20,850 bases of DNA, from NCBI GenBank assembly GCA_900546635.1, contig URDS01000039.1:1-20850 (forward strand), given 5' to 3'. Origin of the DNA: an uncultured Eubacteriales bacterium. Its GTDB lineage: Bacteria; Bacillota; Clostridia; Oscillospirales; CAG-272. The translations under genes and the position numbers were made by a program. Shown here in pieces: positions 6,431-13,343 of this stretch (position 1 is its first letter; the number at the start of each line of letters is the position of its first letter). Below the pieces are notes generated by a model, which was not told the origin of the DNA, did not search any database, and worked only from the letters and a program-made list of their open reading frames with translations.

Positions 6431-7344
6431 AAGAAATCACAAAAGAACTGCTGCGCCAAATATCCGGACATGACGGCAATTTTACCGGCGCATACAACCT
6501 TCGTGAAGACGGTTGCTGCGCGGGACGGCAATCCAGCGCACATATTAAAATTGAATCCAAGACAGACAATCCGGGGCTCGAAATTCATGTCGATCCCCAC
6601 ACGGCGGGAGAAACGGTTTACATTCCGGCCTGCGTCACACACGGAGACGTAGACGACCTTGTATACAATGATTTTTATATCGGTGAAAACGCGGACGTTA
6701 TCATCGTAGCCGGCTGCGGCGTACACACCGATACCGGAGAACCCGCCCGTCACAACGGCATTCACCGTTTCTTTCTTGCAAAGAACTCAAAAGTAAAATA
6801 TATTGAAAAGCACATCGGAACCGGAAAAGGCATCGGCCTCCGCTCGATTGATCCGGTCACAGAGGCGCAAATCGGCGAAAACGCCGTTTTGGAGATGGAT
6901 ACGGCGCAAATCGGCGGTGTTGACCGCACCACGCGAAAAACTACCGCTACGCTGGATGCCGGCGCACGGCTCTTGATCCGCGAACGGCTGCTCACCGAAG
7001 CGGAACAAACAGCCAAAACCGAATTTTATGTGGAATTGAATGGGGACGGCTCCGGCGTTGACCTGATGTCCCGCTCCGTGGCAAGAGATCACTCGCATCA
7101 ATCTTACCATTCGGTCATCATCGGAAACGCCCCCTGCACCGGCCATTCGGAATGCGACGCCATTTTAGCGGATTCAGGCATAGTGGACGCGGCCCCGGAA
7201 CTGTGCGCGCACAACAACGACGCCGTTTTAATCCACGAAGCGGCAATTGGAAAGATCGCGGGCGAACAGATTATGAAGCTGCGCACCCTTGGACTCACCG
7301 AAAAAGAAGCGGAATCCACCATCATCAACGGTTTTTTAAGCTGA
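6427..7344 (+). CDS. sufB: SufB/SufD-family Fe-S scaffold protein (SmsB-like)
   Basis: This 305-residue protein is the scaffold partner of SufC; full-size SufB is usually well above 400 residues, so it is a short form. The C-terminal half is the family's beta-helix core with SRSVARDHSHQSYHSVIIG, HSECDAILAD and HEAAIGKIAGEQIMKLRTLG, then the terminal GFLS. C243 in the HSECD block lines up with the catalytic Cys of E. coli SufB (C405), and H270-E271 with its HEA motif, so the residues for cluster assembly look retained. The ATG at 6427 follows AGGAGG (6411-6416) and overlaps the sufC stop. Compact SufB with SufC and no other suf genes matches the SMS minimal system. Assignment to SmsB rather than a SufD-like paralogue is inferred from the conserved Cys. 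Confidence 0.88.
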   Translation: MKEITKELLRQISGHDGNFTGAYNLREDGCCAGRQSSAHIKIESKTDNPGLEIHVDPHTAGETVYIPACVTHGDVDDLVYNDFYIGENADVIIVAGCGVHTDTGEPARHNGIHRFFLAKNSKVKYIEKHIGTGKGIGLRSIDPVTEAQIGENAVLEMDTAQIGGVDRTTRKTTATLDAGARLLIRERLLTEAEQTAKTEFYVELNGDGSGVDLMSRSVARDHSHQSYHSVIIGNAPCTGHSECDAILADSGIVDAAPELCAHNNDAVLIHEAAIGKIAGEQIMKLRTLGLTEKEAESTIINGFLS

Positions 7345-7459
7345 CACCGCTTTCACGCTGATTTTTCACAAATAAAAAAGAACGTTTGGGGCGAGGCTGC
7401 ATAAGGAAGCTGCTTCCCCCCTTTGGCTTTGAATCAGTCAATATGATTGTATTTGAGAA

Positions 7460-7496
7460 AAACCGCCTGAGCAGAAGAAAACTGTTCAGGCGGTTT
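7460..7496. terminator. Terminator after sufCB
   Basis: AAACCGCCTGAGCAG (7460-7474) pairs with CTGTTCAGGCGGTTT (7482-7496) over 15 bp, with one G·U pair and a 7-base loop, and is followed by GATTATTTC. It is A-rich on the left and T-rich on the right, so possibly bidirectional. Confidence 0.8.
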
Positions 7497-7519
7497 GATT
7501 ATTTCAGAATAACAAGGTG

Positions 7520-7574
7520 TTGAATTTTTTATATTGTTGTGATAAAATTATATTATCGCGTCAGAACGTGATAA
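7520..7574 (+). promoter_or_regulatory. Candidate promoter with downstream operator-like dyads
   Basis: TTGAAT (7520-7525) and TAAAAT (7543-7548) are 17 bases apart. Overlapping and just downstream are three copies of one half-site: GTGATAA (7539-7545), its near-inverse TTATCGC (7553-7559) and GTGATAA (7568-7574). The last two form a 9-bp dyad, TTATCGCGT…ACGTGATAA. This looks like an operator for a dimeric repressor, but no regulator gene is adjacent. Confidence 0.4.
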
Positions 7575-7637
7575 CAAATCAGAGTATCTACTGTTTTATT
7601 AAAATTTTATTTTGATGGTTATACCGCTTTTAAGCGC

Positions 7638-7643
7638 TATAAT
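7638..7643 (+). promoter_or_regulatory. Second candidate -10 box (TATAAT)
   Basis: A perfect TATAAT lies 29 bases before the leader peptide ATG. The upstream half is poor (TTGATG at 7612 with a 20-base gap). A short dyad, CGCTT-TT-AAGCG, lies just upstream of the -10. Confidence 0.35.
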
Positions 7644-7672
7644 AAAACTTTACTTTGAAGGGAGAAAACAAA

Positions 7673-7729
7673 ATGAAAGCAACAAAAAGAACGACAAAAT
7701 CTATTCCATGGAGGGTCATCGTAAAATAG
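7673..7729 (+). CDS. 18-residue basic leader peptide before ABC exporter
   Basis: A short frame, MKATKRTTKSIPWRVIVK, starts at an ATG preceded by AAGGGAG with good spacing and ends with TAG 25 bases before the exporter ATG. The peptide is strongly basic (three Arg and four Lys plus the terminal Lys region, no acidic residue). Its last codons contain GGAGGG, which can pair with CCCTCC just past its stop; that same CCCTCC can pair with the exporter's ribosome site. This is the architecture of translational or transcriptional attenuation by leader peptides upstream of antibiotic-resistance genes and drug exporters. An alternative is that the peptide is itself a product exported by the transporter. 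No known leader sequence is recognised. Confidence 0.55.
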   Translation: MKATKRTTKSIPWRVIVK

Positions 7730-7750
7730 CCCTCCGAGATCATTTGGAGG
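7709..7750 (+). promoter_or_regulatory. Mutually exclusive hairpins controlling exporter ribosome site
   Basis: Segment 1, GGAGGG (7710-7715), lies inside the leader peptide. Segment 2, CCCTCC (7730-7735), directly follows its stop. Segment 3, GGAGG (7746-7750), is the exporter ribosome site. Pairing 1:2 (six Watson-Crick pairs plus flanking wobbles) leaves segment 3 free. Pairing 2:3 (CCTCCGAG with TTTGGAGG, loop ATCA) hides it. A ribosome on the leader would decide between them. Confidence 0.5.
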
Positions 7751-7754
7751 ACAT

Positions 7755-9503
7755 ATGAAGTCACAATTTACAAGACAAAGAGCAAAAAAGTTTTTATCCT
7801 ACTACAAGCCGCATAGAAACATATTTATCATGGATATGTTTTTTGCCGCGCTCAGCGCCTGTACGGTTTTGCTGTTTCCCCTCGTGTCCGGCTATATGAC
7901 CGGCGAAGTTTTGACCGAGTGGAACGACACTGCCCGGACAAAGCTGCTATGGGCAGCCCTTCTGCTGATTTTACTGACGGCAATAAAAGTAATCAGTAAT
8001 ATCATTTATGCGTATTTTGGTCATGCCATGGGCGCAAAAATGGAAGAAACCATGCGAAAAGAATTATTTCAGCACTATGAATCCCTGTCGTTCGGCTTTC
8101 ACGCCAGAAACAGTACCGGAAAGCTGATGACGGTTCTTTCCAACGACTTGACCAATATGACGGAGTTGTTCCATCACGCTCCCGAAGATTTGCTGATGAC
8201 ACTGATTAAATTTATAGGCGCTTTTGCCATTATGTTCAGTATCCATATTCCGCTTACGTTGATTGTTTTTCTTGCCCTGCCGTTCCTTGGGATTGCCGCT
8301 TACTATACGGACAAAAAAATGGAGAACTGCCTTTTGAAAAACAAAAGCCATTTATCCGATTTAAACGAGTATGCGGAGGACACGCTTTCCGGCATGCGGA
8401 CAGTAAAAGCTTTCGGCAAAGAAAACGAACACGCGGATTGTTTTCAAAAAAAGAACAGGCAGTATACCTTGAGCAAATGTCTGTTTTACAAAGTGGAAGC
8501 CTATTTTTATGAAACCGTCGAATCTTACCCGCAGTTTTTATCCATGCTGGTTGTAATCTTTGGTTCTTTGTTTATTGTAAAAGAGAGTTTAAACGCAGCG
8601 ATTTTGGTTACTTTTCTGCTCTATGCAGGCAGTTTGGCAGAGCCGATCCGTACTATGCTGAACTTTATGCGCCTGTTTGAAGAGGGAAAGGCGAGCTTCA
8701 TCCGCTTTATGGATATGATGGAGATTCCCCCGGCCATAACAGAAAAACCGGGAGCAGTGTCATTGCAAAATCCAAAAGGCGAGATCACATTCGACAAAGT
8801 TTCTTTTCACTATGGGGACGCCGAGGAAAATGTTTTGGAAGACGTTTCCTTCCGTATCGCAGGCGGACAAACCGCAGCGTTTGCAGGCGCATCCGGTATT
8901 GGAAAAACAACCGTAGCTTCTCTGATTGCAAGATTCTATGATGTTTGCGGCGGTCAAGTGCAAATTGACGGAATTGATATTCGGGACTTATCGATTCGGT
9001 CCCTGCGAGATACGGTCGGGATCGTCCAGCAGGAGGTATATATTTTCAACGGCACCATCCGGGACAATATTCGCTACGGACAAGATCATGCCGCCGATGA
9101 AGAAATCGTGGAAGCGGCAAAGCTTGCCAATATTCATGAGTTTATTCTTTCGCTGGAACATGGGTATGACAGCCTTGTCGGGACAAGAGGGATTCTGCTT
9201 TCCGGCGGGCAGCGGCAGAGAATCAGCATCGCAAGATTGTTTTTGAAAAATCCGAAAATTTTGATCATGGATGAAGCGACAAGTGCGCTCGACTATGAAA
9301 GCGAGGAAATTGTTCAGAAATCCATTGAGCGATTAAAACAAAACCGAACATCTATTTTTATCGCACACCGCCTGTCCACAATCAAAAACGCGGACAAAAT
9401 CTTTGTTTTGTCAGATAAACACATTGCGGAACAGGGTACGCATGATGAACTGGTCAAACAAAACGGAGAGTACGCAAAACTTTGCAGAATCGGGAAATTA
9501 TGA
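7755..9503 (+). CDS. ABC exporter, fused membrane and ATPase domains
   Basis: This 582-residue half-transporter has an N-terminal six-helix exporter domain (about residues 20-310) and a C-terminal ATPase domain (about 343-582); it should act as a homodimer. ATPase motifs are Walker A GASGIGKTT (378-386), the Q-loop region GIVQQEVYIFNGTIRDNI, signature LSGGQRQRIS (482-491), Walker B ILIMDEATSALD (502-513) and switch histidine IAHRLST (H538). There is no peptidase C39 domain. The build is that of MsbA/LmrA-like lipid, drug or peptide exporters and the substrate cannot be told. The ATG at 7755 has GGAGG four bases upstream. An 18-codon leader frame and alternative hairpins precede the gene, so induction by a translation-affecting compound is plausible. 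It is single-gene, flanked by terminators. Confidence 0.9.
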   Translation: MKSQFTRQRAKKFLSYYKPHRNIFIMDMFFAALSACTVLLFPLVSGYMTGEVLTEWNDTARTKLLWAALLLILLTAIKVISNIIYAYFGHAMGAKMEETMRKELFQHYESLSFGFHARNSTGKLMTVLSNDLTNMTELFHHAPEDLLMTLIKFIGAFAIMFSIHIPLTLIVFLALPFLGIAAYYTDKKMENCLLKNKSHLSDLNEYAEDTLSGMRTVKAFGKENEHADCFQKKNRQYTLSKCLFYKVEAYFYETVESYPQFLSMLVVIFGSLFIVKESLNAAILVTFLLYAGSLAEPIRTMLNFMRLFEEGKASFIRFMDMMEIPPAITEKPGAVSLQNPKGEITFDKVSFHYGDAEENVLEDVSFRIAGGQTAAFAGASGIGKTTVASLIARFYDVCGGQVQIDGIDIRDLSIRSLRDTVGIVQQEVYIFNGTIRDNIRYGQDHAADEEIVEAAKLANIHEFILSLEHGYDSLVGTRGILLSGGQRQRISIARLFLKNPKILIMDEATSALDYESEEIVQKSIERLKQNRTSIFIAHRLSTIKNADKIFVLSDKHIAEQGTHDELVKQNGEYAKLCRIGKL

Positions 9504-9833
9504 TCTACTGCAAAATGAAAGCGTTTTCCTTTAGAACACGCCGGTATACCAACCATGGGCGGCAGTATCGTGCGTTGTGCGCGCTTTCTTCCGCAAGGGC
9601 GGGTCGCCTCTTGCGGCTGCTTATGAGGTGATCTCACACAAATACGCAGCTTTAGGATGCATATTGCCATTCGCAAACAGTATTAATGCTGTTTGCGAAT
9701 GGCAATTTTTATATAACCGAATACCGAAAAAAATGACCGCTGATAATACCGCTGCATGAGAAATCAGCGATCTTTTTCCATTTTTTTTCGCTTGTCAAAC
9801 AAAAACAATAACCGTTTGCGAATTGGTTTTTCG
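9504..9833. other. Gene-free region downstream of the ABC exporter
   Basis: No convincing gene is seen. A frame at 9555-9626 (MGGSIVRCARFLPQGRVASC...) and an overlapping one from 9577 have no good ribosome site. Structure is notable: CCGCAAG (9591-9597) pairs with CTTGCGG (9610-9616), with GGCG/CGCC stacked inside; then comes the strong terminator at 9663-9706; then a weak stem CGCTGAT (9738-9744) / ATCAGCG (9763-9769) followed by T-runs. A cre-like 13-of-14 match, TGAAAGCGTTTTCC, lies at 9516-9529. Confidence 0.45.
9663..9706 (+). terminator. Strong rho-independent terminator
   Basis: ATTGCCATTCGCAAACAG (9663-9680) and its exact reverse complement (9689-9706) form an 18-bp perfect stem with an 8-base loop, followed by TTTTTAT. 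It closes the ABC exporter transcript. Confidence 0.88.
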
Positions 9834-9862
9834 TTGACTTTTATACACAAATATGATAGAGT
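9834..9862 (+). promoter_or_regulatory. Candidate promoter of the plsY operon
   Basis: TTGACT (9834-9839) and TAGAGT (9857-9862) are separated by 17 bases, about 60 bases before the plsY start. The -35 is good and the -10 matches four of six positions. Confidence 0.5.
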
Positions 9863-9921
9863 GTAAACAAAAGATATTAAAACCATACATAGCGTACAAA
9901 AATACGAGCGGAGATGAAAAA

Positions 9922-10536
9922 ATGCCGAAAGCGCTGTTTTTTACAGTTATCGGATATTTATGCGGCAGCATCTTGTTTGCAAAATGGTTCGGCTATCTGC
10001 TGTGCAACACGGATATTACCGAAAACAGCCGCGACCATAACCCCGGAACTGCCAACGCCTTTCTGTTCGGCGGATTCCGATGCGGAATGATAACCCTTTT
10101 TTGCGAGCTTATAAAAGGGTTTCTGCCGGTTTTTTTATACCTGAATACAACTCCGTTTCCCGACAGTTACGCGGGCCTTCCGCTGGTGATGGCAGCGCCG
10201 GTCGCCGGCCACGTCTTCCCTGTTTTTCATCATTTTCGCGGCGGCAAAGGAATTGCCGTTTCGTTCGGATGTTTGATCGGATTGTTTCCCGACGCGCGTC
10301 CGGCGCTGATTTTGGCATTTGTCTTTATTTTCTTTTCAACGATCGTAGTCGTTTCTCCGCATTACTACAGAACATTTTTAACCTATGCGATTTCAGCGGC
10401 GCTGATGCTGCGATATGTCCGGGATTTCTGGCTTGTATCGGGGTTTGGGCTGATTTCGGCGCTTATTATCATCAAACTTCTGCTCAGCGCCGAAGAAAAA
10501 GGAAAGTGTAGGATACGGCTGTTATGGAAGCATTGA
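9922..10536 (+). CDS. plsY: Glycerol-3-phosphate acyltransferase PlsY-like
   Basis: PlsY is the membrane enzyme that transfers an acyl group from acyl-phosphate to glycerol-3-phosphate, the first acylation in phospholipid synthesis. The 204-residue product is strongly hydrophobic. It carries recognisable versions of the three conserved loops: CGSILFAKW (13-23), SRDHNPGTANAF (36-47; usually G…NPGATN) and GHVFPVFHHFRGGKGIA (96-112). The second loop is divergent from typical PlsY, so this could be a secondary or specialised paralogue. The ATG at 9922 is chosen over an upstream in-frame ATG (9853) because GGAG (9910-9913) precedes it by eight bases and because translation from 9853 adds an unfamiliar N-terminus. 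The 3' end overlaps the glycosyltransferase gene by 13 bases. Confidence 0.85.
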   Translation: MPKALFFTVIGYLCGSILFAKWFGYLLCNTDITENSRDHNPGTANAFLFGGFRCGMITLFCELIKGFLPVFLYLNTTPFPDSYAGLPLVMAAPVAGHVFPVFHHFRGGKGIAVSFGCLIGLFPDARPALILAFVFIFFSTIVVVSPHYYRTFLTYAISAALMLRYVRDFWLVSGFGLISALIIIKLLLSAEEKGKCRIRLLWKH

Positions 10537-11636
10537 TTTTATCCTGCGGCACCGGCGGCGGTCATAATGCTGCCGCAGAAGCCATTGCAGAGGAACTTCG
10601 CGCAAGAGGACACAAAGCGGAAATATTGGATCCGTACGCGCTTGTCGGCAGCGGACTGGCGATTTCCGTCAGCAATGCCTACATCCGACTGGTGCAGAAG
10701 CTGCCGGGCGCATTCGGTTGTCTGTACGGTCTGGCCAATCTTATACGAAAGCTTCCGTTTGTTTCGCCGGTCTATCTGGTCAACCGAAAAATGTCCGCAT
10801 ATATGCATGATTTTCTTGCCAAGCGGAATTTTGATGTGATTATCATGCCGCATCTATTTCCCGCCGAGATTGTGACCGCAATGAAAAAGAAAGGGCAAAA
10901 GCTTCCCCTCACCCTGTTCATTGCAACCGATTACACCTGTATCCCGTTTACCGAAGAAACAGAATGCGACTACTATGTGATTCCCGCCGCGGAACTGACG
11001 CCCGAATTTTGCAAGTGCGGGCTTGCGCCCGAAAAGCTGCGCCCATTCGGAATCCCGGTTTCCTCTCGTTTTACTTCAGAGGATACCCCCGCAAACGCAA
11101 AACGCCGGCTGGGACTTGCAGACGATATAGCCTATCTGCTGATCTCCGGCGGCAGCATGGGTGCAGGAAAACTGCGCAAAATCGTACATTGGCTTTATCA
11201 GGCATCGGATGAAAAACAGCATTTGATCGTCATTTGCGGGAGCAACGAAAAGCTGTACCGCAAATTATGCCGCGAATATTCCGAAAATTCGCGGGTGCAG
11301 GTTATCCGAAAAACCGATCAAATGGCCGATTATATAAAGGGCTGTGCCGCATTCTTCTCAAAGCCCGGTGGGCTCTCGTCAACAGAAGCAGCGGTATCCG
11401 GCACCTTTCTGGTTCATATTTCTCCGATTCCGGGATGCGAAACAAGGAATGTACAGTTCTTTTCCGAACATGGGATGAGCTTTGACGTCGGAAAAAATAA
11501 AGAATTGCTTCTCTCTGCCCTGCACCGGTCAGCCGATGCAAAAGAAGTCCAAAAAATGAAGACAGTTCAGCATCAATTCATCAATCGTTTCGCAGCACAG
11601 GATATCTGCAACTTTATAGAAAACCATGTATCTTAA
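10524..11636 (+). CDS. MurG/MGDG-synthase-type glycosyltransferase (glycolipid synthesis)
   Basis: The 370-residue product is a GT-B fold glycosyltransferase resembling processive diacylglycerol glucosyltransferases (UgtP/YpfP) and plant MGDG synthases. N-terminal motif: LSCGTGGGHNAAAEAIAEEL (6-25), the family's S.G.GGGHN acceptor-side loop. Middle: IIMPHLFPAEIVTAM and LFIATDYTCIPF. C-terminal nucleotide-sugar half: YLLISGGSMGAGKLRKIV (about 204-221) and FFSKPGGLSSTEAAVSG (277-293), with conserved Glu in the last. It probably transfers glucose or galactose from a UDP-sugar to diacylglycerol at the membrane. The start lies inside plsY, so the acyltransferase and glycosyltransferase are translationally coupled, which supports a shared membrane-lipid role. 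Exact sugar and acceptor cannot be assigned. Confidence 0.85.
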   Translation: MEALILSCGTGGGHNAAAEAIAEELRARGHKAEILDPYALVGSGLAISVSNAYIRLVQKLPGAFGCLYGLANLIRKLPFVSPVYLVNRKMSAYMHDFLAKRNFDVIIMPHLFPAEIVTAMKKKGQKLPLTLFIATDYTCIPFTEETECDYYVIPAAELTPEFCKCGLAPEKLRPFGIPVSSRFTSEDTPANAKRRLGLADDIAYLLISGGSMGAGKLRKIVHWLYQASDEKQHLIVICGSNEKLYRKLCREYSENSRVQVIRKTDQMADYIKGCAAFFSKPGGLSSTEAAVSGTFLVHISPIPGCETRNVQFFSEHGMSFDVGKNKELLLSALHRSADAKEVQKMKTVQHQFINRFAAQDICNFIENHVS

Positions 11637-11678
11637 CCTGATCCAAATGAAACTTTATTTATCAAGGAGCGATAAATC

Positions 11679-13235
11679 ATGCTGTCAAAAATTTTAAAAA
11701 TCAGTTTTTCTCTTCTGGCCCTGTCTCTTGCCGCTTTACTTTGCGGGTGCGCTTCAAATCCGCCCGATACTTCGGATAGCGGCACACAGATTTCCGACGA
11801 GCCATCCCAAACCGCACCGGTCGAACAGTTTACCGAGGTCAAAAACGGTATGTTTATCGGTCAAACCGGGTACATGCAGAACGCAGGCGGAATCAGCAGC
11901 GCGGCGGATCCTTCCGTCCTGTATTATGAGGGAAAATATTATATGTACGCAACATCCATCGGTTCCGGCTTCAAATGCTGGTCGTCGGATAATTTATCCG
12001 TATGGACAGAAGAGGGTGTCTGCTTTAAGAGCGGCAACGGTTCCACATGGAATAAAACCTGTCATTGGGCGCCCGGCGTCGTATATTACAACAATCTGTT
12101 CTATATGTTCTTTACGGCCAGCCCGCAGCCATCCGGGCAACAATATGAAAAGCTGTATATGGGCGTAGCGACCTCCGAATCGCCAACCGGGCCGTTTACC
12201 AGCATTTCCGAAGAACCGTTTATGGGCGAAGATATGGTCGAAATCGGCGTAGTTGACCCTTATGTCCTGTTTGACGATGACGGTTCCATTTATTTATACT
12301 ATAACTACGACCGCCGTGCGCTGGGCGGCACACTGGATATTTATTGCGTACCGATTTCAATGGACGGAACCGATGTGCGTATGACCGGCGATCCTGTATG
12401 TGTTTTGCAGCCATCGACCGATCCGAACAGTTGGGAACGCCGTCAGAGCACCATTGTAGAAGGCGCCGTTGTACTCAAACATACCGGCAAATATTATTTA
12501 ATGTACAGTTGCAATTCCTACGCAAAGCCGGAATACGCAATGGGCTACGCCGTTTCCGATTCCCCAACCGGGCCGTTTGTCAAGTATGACGGAAATCCCG
12601 TGCTGCAGTCCAATTCTTATGTAAACGGCCCCGGGCACAACGATTATGCCGTTTCACCGGACGGTACGGAGTATTTTTGCGTATACCATACACACAAATC
12701 ACTCGGAGAATATAACGGGCGCACTGTAGCCGCGGACCGCATCGTCTTTCTCGAAGACGGCACGCTGACAGTTGACGGTCCCTCTTATTATATAAAGAAC
12801 CCGATCCCCTCCGGCGTAAAGGGGATGGTACGCCTTCAAGCGGGATACAGCCTGCAAACCGACAGCGAAATCACTTCCGGCGATCTGTCATTCCTATCAG
12901 ACAATCTGACGGCTATCGAAAATCGCGCCGTCCGCTTTGAAAGTGCAAATCCGGTTCAATTGGATATAAAACTCGACTCTCCCTGCAATCTCAAACAGGT
13001 CTGGGTTTATCCGTTAAATGCGGAAAACGCGCCGGCGTCCGCAACACTGATTATCAACGGCGAATACGCAATTCGGAATATCAAGTTTTCCAATGCCACA
13101 AGACAGCCCTGTGTTTTCCTGCTTGACAAATTGCCCGAAGGGGTATTAATCGAAAATCTGAAAATCGAACTTTCTATGGATGAAGGCGCCGATGGCTGCG
13201 CGCTTACCGAAATCATCCTGTGTGTAAACGAATAA
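11679..13235 (+). CDS. GH43-family glycoside hydrolase, lipoprotein
   Basis: Family 43 enzymes are five-bladed beta-propellers that cleave arabinan, xylan or related side chains. The 518-residue product has a signal peptide with a lipobox LLCGC (lipidated C24), then a Ser/Pro/Thr linker to about residue 50. The catalytic acids are visible in order: general base D77 (AADPSVLYYEGKYYMY), pKa-tuning D193 (GVVDPYVLFDDDGS) and general acid E261 (IVEGAVVLKHTGKYYLMYS). The repeated motif SPTGPF occurs at 168-173 and 295-300. About 150 C-terminal residues after the propeller form a further beta-rich module, possibly carbohydrate-binding. AAGGAG (11664-11669) supports the ATG. It starts 42 bases after the glycosyltransferase with no terminator between, so it may share the operon. 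Substrate not determinable. Confidence 0.88.
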   Translation: MLSKILKISFSLLALSLAALLCGCASNPPDTSDSGTQISDEPSQTAPVEQFTEVKNGMFIGQTGYMQNAGGISSAADPSVLYYEGKYYMYATSIGSGFKCWSSDNLSVWTEEGVCFKSGNGSTWNKTCHWAPGVVYYNNLFYMFFTASPQPSGQQYEKLYMGVATSESPTGPFTSISEEPFMGEDMVEIGVVDPYVLFDDDGSIYLYYNYDRRALGGTLDIYCVPISMDGTDVRMTGDPVCVLQPSTDPNSWERRQSTIVEGAVVLKHTGKYYLMYSCNSYAKPEYAMGYAVSDSPTGPFVKYDGNPVLQSNSYVNGPGHNDYAVSPDGTEYFCVYHTHKSLGEYNGRTVAADRIVFLEDGTLTVDGPSYYIKNPIPSGVKGMVRLQAGYSLQTDSEITSGDLSFLSDNLTAIENRAVRFESANPVQLDIKLDSPCNLKQVWVYPLNAENAPASATLIINGEYAIRNIKFSNATRQPCVFLLDKLPEGVLIENLKIELSMDEGADGCALTEIILCVNE

Positions 13236-13284
13236 GTATCCGGCTGCGTTTCTCTAAAAAATTCCAACATCTGTGACATTTTTG

Positions 13285-13313
13285 TTGCAAAACGGCAGGA
13301 TTCGTGCTATAAT
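13285..13313 (+). promoter_or_regulatory. Promoter of the SLH-protease gene
   Basis: TTGCAA (13285-13290), a 17-base spacer and a perfect TATAAT (13308-13313) lie 31 bases before the TTG start at 13344. Confidence 0.65.
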
Positions 13314-13343
13314 GATAAAAATCTACATTTCGGAGGAACAATT

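Larger units (their letters stand above)
7345..7672. other. Intergenic region between sufB and leader peptide
   Basis: It contains a rho-independent terminator at 7460-7496, candidate promoters and operator dyads (listed separately), and a distant 9-bp inverted repeat GTTTTATTA (7593-7601) / TAATAAAAC (7640-7648). No gene is seen. Confidence 0.5.

Noticed and set aside
9516..9529. cre-like TGAAAGCGTTTTCC
   Set aside because: One mismatch to consensus and located after a gene and before a terminator, with no promoter nearby; probably chance.
9577..9759. 60-residue open frame after the ABC exporter
   Set aside because: It runs through the strong terminator at 9663-9706 and has no ribosome site or similarity.
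10070..10079. GGCGGATTCC inside plsY, same as part of the island terminal repeat
   Set aside because: Only ten bases, in a coding region (Gly-Gly-Phe), with no extension of the match; chance.
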